Shown in pieces: positions 10,301 to 22,300 of a DNA stretch of 38,350 nucleotides. This DNA is from a virus, in the IMG/VR virus record IMGVR_UViG_3300030060_003784, positions 1-38,350 of that record, one strand, 5' to 3'. The notes beneath the pieces were generated by a model. It searched no databases. It saw nothing but the letters and a program-made list of their open reading frames with translations, and was not told the DNA's origin. How positions within the stretch are numbered: position 1 is the first letter of the stretch; each line of letters opens with the position of its first letter. Position numbers and translations under genes: made by a program.

Positions 10301-13300
10301 ACTCTTAACGCGGTTAATCCAAGGAATAGCCCCAAGACCACGTGCATTGATTGTGGGTAAGGACAAACTACCACCATCCATGCGTTTCCAAATAGCATGT
10401 TCGATGTTGAAGTTCTTCGCAGGAGAGCGCCTGTAGAAGTCATATCCATTGACATCCCCAATGAAGAATGACTTCCCAGTATCTGTGTTAGCAAAGAATG
10501 CAGATGGACGGTTGGAAGGCTCAGCATAGAAGTCATTGACTACATTGCGTTGCCCAGTCGCAGTGGCTGAGAACTCAGTGCCTATACTATGGTCAAGGTC
10601 GTAAAACAGGTCACCAGTTTCAGCCCTGCAAGGTGTAGCGTTCTCAAGGCTGGTGTCGGCACTAATCCCATCATGAAGGAAGAAGGTGTCATCAAATGGT
10701 GCAGCATCTAATCCGTTAGCCGCAGTATAGTCAGAAACACTTGGAGTGCTGGTGCTTCCAACAATCAGTGCCTCTACGTTAGGTCCAGCATTTGCAGTGC
10801 AAGTAAACCGGTCTTGTCCGTGTATACGCTCGTCCCAGCGTGTAGTCCCAGCCTTTGCTTTGTTTCCTTGTTGCTCAGCGAGAAGCCAATCACCAGTGCA
10901 AGTGATTCCATCACGGTCGTATTTAGCAACAAGTGGTAGTTCAGATTCGTAGGCAACAACAAGGAATGCACGAGCGGAAACACCTTGTGGGTGACGCAAC
11001 TCAGATGGGATGTTCTCCTCACTGTAGTAAGTCGGGGTGCTATTGAAATCCGATGTGTCTGCGTAACCGGGTTTGTAAGTGCCATAAGAAGCATTACGCA
11101 CTTCATTCGTCATAGTTCCAAGTGAATCGTATGGTGTGTCGCCTCCTGTTCCGGGGAAATGAGTATAGGATTCATCAGGACGAATAGATTCACCACTATT
11201 CGGCATCGGCGCTGTATGAGGAAGATGCGACAACGTCGTCATGCAACTGTTTGCATTTCCATATGGTGAGAACCCAAGTGCAGTGTGCCACGCTCCAAGA
11301 CCAGCAGCGTAAGATGAGCCGACTAACAGGCTGTTCAGATACGAGTATCGCTCTCCAGCCCATCCAACAACACCCGTCGGTCTTGTTCGGTCAATCGCAT
11401 CATGAAGCCCACTGAAGTGGACGTTGGTCATGTGGTCACGAGTGGAGGCGTTTTCGTTGTTGTAAGAGAATGTCCCTGCTTTTGACCAAACCAGAATATC
11501 ATCGTTAGCAGCCACCGTTGGAAGATTTACATCATTAGCGGCAATCAAATCCGTTAATGTGTCATTAGGGTCACCAGTGGAGGCTGCTGCTGTTTCAATA
11601 TCGTGCCATGTCTCCGCAGTTTCAAACCCTTTAGTTCCTGTGAGATAATTGTATCCAAGATAAAATCGAATGAAATAATCACTACCATTAGATGTATACA
11701 AGATACGTGTATGATACGGTGCATAGGCCGGTGCAGTGCTATTACCGCCTGAAACAGCCACAGTATAGAGTGTCTTAGTCCTAAGCCAACCGGATGCTGG
11801 AACTTGCTCACCAGCAGCAAGAGTTGTCGCGACATCGAGATAACACGTGGCAGATGTTCGCCTGTCAACACCAGCAGTAGTATCAACACCACTACCTGAC
11901 ACACCACTCCCGTCGTTTCGATAAGCGCTAACTGTAAACTCCTTCCAACCATATCGGTCTTGACGTAACGCGTTACCCATGCTGGGCATGAACGTGCCGC
12001 CCATTGCTTTGAGTGCTCCAGCACCGGGGAATGTGTTGATACCAGCGCCTATGATAGTCGCCAATTCCTCACCATTTTGGCATCGAGTGCCGTCAATGAC
12101 GATGTATTCCATGTCTACATCATCGGCATCAGGCGTGTGAACTTGGAATGAGGCACTACTTCCATACATTACACGAGTAGCCAGTGTTCCTGCAACTCTG
12201 AATGCTGTTGGATGCACAGAACAATTACTTGCAGCCACCTTTGCAACGAGAGTATTTCCATTTGGATGGGCTGGGTTCATTGAAACCTGATTGTCCATCC
12301 AAGAACCACCGGGATGATACCCACCATCCATGTGCCAAGCCCAATCTGAATTAGACACCATACCACCACCCATGAATAATGCGTGGCGCGTTGGGTGTAG
12401 AACTCTGAAGTCAGCGATATTAGATGTTGACGGCGTGTCTCCAAGTGGGTTCACCATGTCGCCATACATGCGACCCTGCTCAGGTCTTTGATACAGAATA
12501 CCAGTGTTTGGCTTACCTATGGCTGGTTCCCAATTAAGTGTCTGACGCCAATGGAAACGACCACGGGCAACTTGATACGCGCTTGTCATTGGCATGTAGT
12601 GCTGTTGGTCATTCTCAATGTGGTTAGGAAGATATTGTGCAGCACCACCGTGCGGCACCTTAGAGAATGAGCCACCCGCTACAATAGCACGGCCCGGATG
12701 TGGTTCGTTTACATTGTGAGAACCACTACTGTCAGCAACCTCTTGTGTGAATGGGAATGGTTGACCGGGACCATAGATGAGGTAGGTTGTCTTGTTTTCT
12801 GTCCCAGCCGCCGCATCCCCATAACGCGCTGTAGGGTGAGCGAAGCGAAGAACAAACGGTGACGGAACTTGAATGTGAACACCAGCAGTATATGGAGCAG
12901 CATTAGGATGATTAGCGGCTACTGTATGCTCCCCCCTCTTGATGTCAGGAGACAACACGTTGTCTTGATTGGAAAACGGTGGAGTGATGGACCCACGATG
13001 CTGGTTTAATAATGGAGTGCCGGGGAAGAATGCCATGATTGCATTACAATCAATCATCGCATGAGAAGACAATACCTCGTTGGCATGTTGTATACCAGCG
13101 CAACCAGTTGGCCCGTTCGCATATGGGTGTGTGTTGAATGACGAGTAGTCAGTATCAGTTCCGTCATTGATGTCCAATACAACACCACTGAAACCACCAC
13201 CAAAGAACAGAGGCACAGAATGGTCTGTGCTGTCTTTTGCCCCACGGAAGAAGACCTGTGGGACAGAGTTCACACTACCAAGAGAGCGCTTACCTGTGAT

Positions 13301-16300
13301 ACCGTAACGAGAAGTGCTTCCATATCTCTGCATTGCTGCATTAGTAGCAGAATCAGCGGTAGGCCAATTGATAGTATCTGCTGTGCCCATTTGGAACTCA
13401 AGTATTGAAAATTGAGTTTGCGAAACACCACCACCAGCGCTATGGGTTCCAGTAACTAAAACAGGTTTTTCTCCATAATAGAGAGTAGAAATATCACCAA
13501 ATGAAGCAATTTTTGCCTTTGAGGATAACGTAGCACTTTCTTCACCAGCAGGACGAGTGAAATACCACATTTCCCCAGTAGAAATTGAAAGAGTAGTAGG
13601 CAGCGCGGAAGAACCGTAGATGTCAGTTTTGGTAATCTGAACTGTTGGGTTGTCAATGTTTGGCAAGATGTGGTCACCGCTGTCAGCAGTGTAGTTTTCG
13701 CCAATCAACCCCTTCTTCCATGTAGAGACATCTATCGGATTGTTCTTACTATCAACAAGGACAGGAGATTGAGTATTGGTGTTAGAACCCTTACTCTTTG
13801 CACGCACTTGCATTACAGTTTGTGGAATGTATCCACACGGATTACGAAGACCAGCATCAATCTTAGCATTGGTTGCAGCACGACTTGAAGCGGGTAGAGT
13901 AACACCATCGGCGTTGACAACCAATGAAGAAATCTCACCATATTCAACATGAGCCGCTGGTATCCCCATGTCTTTGTGTATTGATGCTTCAAAGAATTGC
14001 GAAAGCGGCTGAATCTCTCTTGCTGGATTATACGCACGGATGCGAATTGCTTCAGGGTCTACACCCCATTCACCGAATGTTTTTCCGTCAGCGGCATACA
14101 TGTGTGTGCAATCAAAGGTAAGTCCTTCCTCACTGTTGATATTGGGACTCATCAAAGCAGGTGCGTTGATAACAGCAGTTGTCACAGCGGCCATCAATTC
14201 ATCAGTAATGAGGCATGTCCAATTCGCAGTGGATGAGATAAGGGCACGAATCTCACCATTTGCACCATCACCGAAAAGATGTGTGACCGTTGTAACACCA
14301 CCGGACCCATCTGTCTTGTGTGATGCTACGAAATTAGCACCAGTGACTCCATAGAATACATGAGTGCCGCTACCCGTCGCACGAGTTCTACTTGTGTAAG
14401 AAAACATGTGACCTTGTGAGCCTTTCATAGTTGAATGATTGAATGGGTCAGAAACTTGCACGACGCCGTTTTTCAATGGGAAGCCCATGTATCCGAGCAT
14501 ATCGTGATGAGGGCAAGCATTGTAAGGTGTCTGAGGTTCAATGGTCAACGTCTTCGCAGATGCATCGTAGGTTACTTCACAATCATATGCTGCGTTATGA
14601 GAAGGAACACCATTCCAATGATTACCACGCCATGGCACGTGTGTCGCGTTGCTATCGGACGCAGGGAAGCGACCAGTTGCATCTCCTGAACCATGCATGT
14701 GCCGACCAATCGTAAACCCACCCTGACCGACATCTCTGTCATCAAAATAGACCATGACTTCTTCATTGATGGAGTCGGGCAACTCAGTGTTTTCAAGAGC
14801 AAACTTCTGACCAAACTGACGGTAAACAAAACGAATACCATGACCTATACCTCTATGGTCAATGAAACGGAATCCGTAGAGGTCAGTGTTTCCTATATTC
14901 TGATTCAGCACTTCAGATTCAGGAACGTGCGGTGTGTATTTTACAGGTGCTTGAGGTGTGAATGTCAATGTAACTGTCCCTGATGCAGTCGCTACCACAT
15001 CAAGTTGGAAAGTGGTAGCATTTGTAATAGATGCAATTTTCGTTCCAGATGCAATCCCAGTGCCGCTAACAGCCATACCTTCGACAATAGCATGAGTTGT
15101 GGCTACGTTTGTGAAAGTAACTTGAGTAGAATTAGCAGTTGTAGTGCAAGATGCGACAGTAATTGCGTTGTCTGTGACATTTACACCACCATAGTAAGCA
15201 GAGAAGCGTTTGTCACCTCTACGACCAAAGCCCCACTCACCTGCGTCGGGTGCAAAACCCGGTATACCTGATGCAACCAGCCCACCGAAATTGACTCTTC
15301 CAATCGCCCCAGTTCCAGTTCTCAAACCACTTACAAGAGATGTCACAAAACCTTCTGCTTCTAATGATTCAGTGTTCACTGTATTGTGTGTTTTACCTGC
15401 ACCGATGAAGGTGCTTATAGCACGATTGACAGGGTCGGCTGACTCGTCTGAGGATTTACCTGCTTCACCAAACTCATCACTTGGGCTGACTTGCTGTCCG
15501 GCATTATCTGGAATCGTATACTGCTTAAGAGTTGTAATTGGTGCAAATGGTCGTCCGTGTTTGTTGAGTGGCATAGGAGCAGGGTGCATGTTTTCCCCAC
15601 TAACTTCGTCAGGTTGACACCAGAAAGTGCGGAATCTACCTCCGTGACCAATCAAAAACTCAGGTTCGTAGGGTGTTTGCCCCTTACTATTGTCTAACCA
15701 CACACAGAAATTACGTCCAGTAGCACCGGGGATGGTGCTGTGAATAATGATACTGTAGCCCTCTCGCCCTCGTGAATCTTGCACTACACGCCCAAGGTGA
15801 GCACGCACATATCCCATATGCGTGCCCTTATCAGGTTTTTCAGAAGAAGAATCGTTCCACCAATCAGCAGGGTCGAATGTAGACCCAGTTGCTGCGAAGT
15901 CAGCATTTACGTGTGGAACGGCTGCATCTATTCTTGTTAGGCTTGGTGTGCTTGAAATGTCAGTATCTAACACTACATTTTCTGCTGGATAATTATTGTT
16001 GGGCCTTCGCACATGAGTGCGAGCGTTAGGTGCAGCAGCCTGATTGATGAGCCGCACTACCTCGCGTGCAGCAGCCTCTACATCTGTAACACCGTCACGC
16101 ACTCCAACTTCACCGAGGTCAATTGAAAGACGGCGAGTGAACTCCATGTCTGTCCATTGCTTAAGATGCTTGATGCCTCTTCGTCCACTGGTTTGATTTG
16201 CTTCTGTATGATTACTCAAGTCAAGAGAAGAAGAGCGGATACCTTTGAGTGCAAGGAACGCTGGAATCACACGAGTTCCATCAGGAGTGTCAAACAACGT

Positions 16301-19300
16301 GGATGGGTCACGTATAGTTGTTGATTGTAAGATACTACTGAAATTAGTAGAACGATGCTCTCGTAAAGCAACAGTTAGATTATGTTCAGCACTTCTTCCC
16401 TTACGAGTGTAAGGGTGGAAACTATCTGCAAACTTTGGAGATACAACCGCTTCTTTTGTTCTTGGTAGAACGCTGTCTCCAAGTGCTATTTCTCCTAAAG
16501 AAACACCTTGTTCAAATCCAGTATGCACATAATGCTGATGTGCTTTACCATAAAACCAAGCGTAATCAAGATTGTTCAATAAGACCTTGGGGACAGTAGT
16601 TGCTCCTGAACCACTTGAAGAATCTACAGGGTTAATCAATTTACTACTAAGGTAATTTGCACGATTGTGCGCGTATGCACTCTCCATAAATCTTGAGCGA
16701 GAACTACTACGAACAAATGGGTTCTGAGATGGGAAGCCAGCAGCAACATCAATTTGTGTAGTGTATTGAGTATGATTACCACCAACCCCTGCTTGTGAGC
16801 GTGTAAGGTCAGCGCCGATAACATCTCGACTCCATCCTATCTGTGCGTGCATTGGACTGCTTTGCACCTGCATATGTAGGTCTTGGAATGAAATGAACTC
16901 ACGGTCGTGAGCGACATCAAAGAGAAGAACACGAGCATGACCAGCGTTCGATAAGTATGGGTCAAGATAAGCAACGGTAGGCGGTTGACTCAAACCAAGA
17001 TTTGTGTAGTTAAGTTCCACTGTTTTGTTGACATGTTGCACGTAATTCACTGCTGTTTCATAACAGGAGTTCCCAATCAAGAAGTTCTCTAATGGTAGGC
17101 TGTCTCGTGGATTGTTATTCAGTGCTCCTTCTCCACCGTTGAAGACGTTGCAAACCATCGCTTCATTCAACACACCACGACTCTTAGCGAATAGACCTTC
17201 AACAGCGTGTGGGTTATTGTAAGTCATGTTTGCCCAAACAGTATCTCCTTCGCGAAGACCACCCTGTGCGTATGGGAATAACCATGAGCGATTAAGAATA
17301 GCCTCGGAATCTTCAGTCAATAGTTCTTCTACACCCACTCTAAGATACACAGTCCCTGCTGCAATCATCGCACCAAGGTCAGCCTCTACACTCCCTGTAA
17401 TACCGGTAATATCAGCCAAACTTGCTAAACCAATAACAGTAGCAGACCCGTTGATTACTATCTCTGATATTGCTGTGACCTCACCGAGATACATTACTGA
17501 ACCAACAGCAAGAACATTACTTGCTCCCGATGCAACAGTTGGCTCTGCGTATATCTTATCGCCTACCTTAGCGGAAAATTGACCTGACCAACCAGCGTTA
17601 TCAAACTGAAGCGTCCCAGCATGCACACCACTGGGTGCACCAAGTGTAATCTGGTTAGCATTTGGCACTGCTGCAATTGTCCATGATGAAGAATTACCCG
17701 GTCTATCTGAGCGAGCGATATTTACATTGTTCCTCAATTGAACAGATGTAAAATCTGAGAGAGGGTCAAAAGATTTCTTTGTCAACTTAAGGGGTTGACC
17801 TAAGATAAAACTGGAATGAGTTTCGTTAAGGAAATTAGGAAGAGAGGGGCGACTCTCAATTGTCTCCAAGATAATCGTTGATTTTGGAATCTCAGATGTT
17901 GTGACAGTTGCTGAGCCAAAAGTAAGAAGATTAGCGTGTGAAAAAGTTGCTTTACCGTCGCCCCAATAGATACATTTCTGTGCTGTGCCATCAGGGAGAG
18001 TAATTTCAACAGTATAGAACATGTCACCTGTATCGAAATCAACAGTCCCGCTGTCTAAATTAACATCAATTGCAGGGAACAAAGCAGCGTCTTCTTCACT
18101 TAATGTAACGGTAAATACGCCACTAAAATTACCCTGATTCATCAACGGTGTTACACCTCTAATAACACCAGTGGCTCTCTTACTCTTCACACGAGGAGCG
18201 TGTGGGTTTGTTGATGGCCCAGCCTTGAACTCTACCGCGCTCACATACTGACGTAGACCATAGTCCACATTCCCGCCCTGTGTCTTCACACTGGATTGGT
18301 CGTGGTAGTATTCACCTCGGCCTTCGAAATCAGAAGACAATGTCTCATCATCAGAGAAGATTGGGATAACTCGCTCGGATTCATAACCATCTGCGATTAG
18401 GAGAGCCATACCCGGAGCATGTGAGTTAAGGAAGTTTTCTGAATGCGCCCAATCTTCATTCTTAAATTGGAGATAACCATCAGATGCAGGGTCATTATCA
18501 TAGAGAATCCATTCACCATTTGAGAGGAATGCTTGGCGATAGAGGACGACATTGTCCACATTATGATATGCAGACGCGCTTGTTACCGCAGCAGGGAATG
18601 CTGATGGATTGTTCACATAGAGATGATAATTCGCAGTTTCATCCTTTGCTCTCAAGAGAATCGTAGTGCGCTTTGTAAACTCAGCACGCTCCATCGAGTA
18701 GGCATATGCTGCTTTCGCTGCTCTGTCCGCTGGTGCTTTATCAGGAAACCTACGACCAACAGGGCTTGGATTGTAAGTGTGGGCTGTCATCGTAGCGTCT
18801 ACATGCATTTTCAATGAGTTGTCAGGACCGGGGAAGATGCTCTCAGAGGCACTTTCAAAGAATTGTCCAGCAAATAATGGAATCTCTACCAGTGCGCGTG
18901 TTGACGCAAACTGTGTGCCTAACTGGTAATCGTGCGTTGCAGTGTCCATTGACTGGAACATACGGTCGTTGACAGTCGTTCCGTCAGCAGCAGAGTTCTC
19001 AATGTAGAAATGACCGTCACCAAGAAGAATCTCTCCGAGAGAGAAGTTTTCTCCCACGAGAGTGAATGTCAATGTTTGATTGTTATTCGTCGCAGTTGTA
19101 TCAAGATTAACTCGAAACAAGGTAGCGCTGTCAATTTGTGTAACGATAGAACCACTCGCAATACCGGTGCCACTAACTGTCATTCCAATCTTAACATCCT
19201 CTGTTGAGTCCATTTGGATAATTTTTGGATTGCCTCCAAATGATGTTCCTGACCCAGCAGAGTGGTCTGTGTCACAAGTTGCATCGTTGAATGTTGAGCC

Positions 19301-22300
19301 TGCAATAGTGGCTTCGGGAGCAAGACCAGATGCGATAGACCAAGCCTTGAATGTCCCAAGGTCTTGACCGTCAGCCAGCGTAAACTTACCATCACCGGCT
19401 GTGCCATCAGTAAACATAAAAGACACACCACTCTTAGATGAGTATTCAGCACTGGCTCCATTCTTGAGGAAGAGACGACCCTTCTTTGGGAATGGATACG
19501 TGCCCCACGACTGAAGGTCAGGGGTCGCGTTATTCAACGCACGAACAGTGATAAATTGAGTTCCACCCGGCTCTACACGAACAGATTGTCCCATGACAGA
19601 AAAGCCACGACGAGTGCTGTATGGAAGACGAGATAATGGACTGGGGTCAAACGATGGCTTGGTATCGAATGCTCCTTGACCGGGGCCACCAAGTGATACG
19701 GTGACGACAGGAGCGTGTGGGTCAATCTCCTTCACGACATGAGAATCCGGGCTGCCTGACCCTATCTCACTCGCACTTGCAGTGTTCGCTAAGGAAGATG
19801 TTCCGATTATCTGAAGAGATGTAAAACGACTACCATTGTCTGCGTCACTTTCTGTAACAGAGCGGAGAATACCCTTACTCATCATGTAGAGAACTTGTGC
19901 TGTATTTGCTTCACCGGGTCTATCCAATGCTGCTCTGAGATGATTGAGTTGCATTGTTCTTGTGCGGTCAGATGGTTGAATGTAGAGGATGAATGGGTCA
20001 GATGACACCTGAATATGGTTGTCAATGATGTCAAACATTTCATGCACGGGGGATGCGGAACGAGTGATTGGTATGTCGAATTGTCCATCACTTGGTGACC
20101 CTATATCGGTAAACACACTTCGTCTTCCTGTGTCTGCGATGTTCTCCTTCGTAACCTTGCTTCCACCAATCAACAAACGATTGAACGTAGAATTATGAAT
20201 GTCAGAATTAGTGTGAGAAGCAGTAATAATTTGAGGTGTTTTCCTCGGCTCATCAGACATCGTTGTATAGTATTGAGGAGTATACCGTTCGTCTAATTCA
20301 TCATCAGATTCGTAGCCTTCACTTACATCACCAATCATGGCGTGAGGCATCTGAAGTGTGTTGAGGTTACCCTCCTCCATCCTCATTGTTATCATACCAC
20401 CGGGTGAGAAGAGAGTCGTATCTGTTGCTGGATTAACAAGGTCAGCAGCAACAATGTCAGCGATGTATGCTGGTGTGAAGGTAAGAGTTTGATTGGTTTT
20501 TGAACCACCAGTGGTCGCGGCACTCAACTCAAATGTCGTGCTATTTGTCACGCTAACAACAAAAGCACCAGCAGGAATCCCTGTGCCTGAAACACGCATA
20601 CCGGGTCGAACATTCGTTGTAGCATCCATTGTGACCGTAGGGTCATTGTTGTAGTCGCAAGTTGCATCGGTAAACGAACTCCCAGCGGTCTGCACAGACC
20701 CAGCAGGAACGGTCTTCTCAACCATGAGCATTGGTTTTGTCTTACCCATACTCACACCAGTGAGGTCTAACGCATTGTAATGCACCTCAATGAAAGACGC
20801 AAACCCGTGACTCGCAAGGGATGGAACAGAAAGAACGGCTACGCGACTTTCTCTTGAAGGACGAAGGTGATGAGTTCTTTCAGTTTCATCAAGTGTTTGA
20901 GCGGATGCAGGCACTGGTCCTTTGAGGAAGAATGGATATGGGTTGAAGGTTGCTTCAGCAGTTATGGTCTTAGTTCCACTCCCACCTATGGCAATAATTT
21001 CACGACTTGCACCAGTAAGTCCGTTATCTACAATCTCAAAAGCCATTGAAGAATCTTTAACGGATACAACTTCCATCGAAGCAACTTCACGATAATATTC
21101 CATCTCAGAGTTGATTGGGACTTGTTTTTCAATTCCCTTCGCCGCATCATCATACATGAGATTGATAATGTCTGATGTTCCAATTTGTTGGTCAAGCATT
21201 TCGTCGCTTGCCTTGGGGAGCATGCGGAGATAATGATGACCATTGACATGATTCTTAATGTGTCTTCCAGAATGCCCGACTTGGAATGATTCATCAAGAG
21301 AAGTAGGCCATGATACAGCGAATGGGTTGTTAGAATCATTTGCAGTCGTAGCCATTCGAGATGAGTATGCGATACCGTGTTGTTCGAAATTACTCTCGTC
21401 AAGAATCATCTGACCAGTCCGGTCAATGATTTGACTGGCAAGATGAGGAGGTTGATATGGTCGTCCTGAGCCACCTTCAATCAATAGGTCTGCTGCAACT
21501 ACAACAAAGTAGTCATCCCCAGTAGCAGCACTACGAGAATGTAATACTGGTCGTAATCCATCTCCTGTTGCGCTTGTTGCAAAGTCCAAATGGATACTAC
21601 TCACAAGCATAGCACCTGTGCTGACATTGATGTTGTGAAGACGAACTCGCTCAGGAGGTGATTGGTTGGGCTTGTTTGTTTCCCGATTGATTGCACCGGG
21701 GTTGATGAGAAGATTGTATGGAACGTGAGGAATACTTCGAGTAGCCGGAGAAACCCCAGCACCAGTAACATTGTCATGAACGCTGTAGTTCCCAGTTGAA
21801 TACGGTGAACTTGTGAAGTCAATAGTTCCAGTGGTTACAGTTGTCCCAGTAAGAGCAGATGCAAGTGCTGCTGCATCACTGGTCGAGATATTGATTGCTG
21901 ACAGATTTGAAGCAGAAGAGATAGATGCAATCTGATATTCATTCTGAATAGGGTTAATTGGCTCCTCAAAACGATAGAGAAGAGCAGTTGAATCTTGGAC
22001 CAATGGTGCACTTGGACTCAACATTTCATTTTCAAAATTATTAGAAATATGTAGGCTCTCAATGACTCCACGGAACTGTCCTCCCTTACCACCAAGATAG
22101 ATGTGATTATTGGATTGAGCGATGGAGGTTTGAAATGGAACCTTCTCTTGTGCCATCAAAAGACCATTGACATACAAACGAATGAAACCGGCTTCAACGA
22201 CTCCGACAACATGATACAAGTGACGATGATTTAGATTCATAGTTGTCGCATCGTCCTTATCGCTGTCGAATCGGTTGTAAGAATCGCTTACTCCACCAAA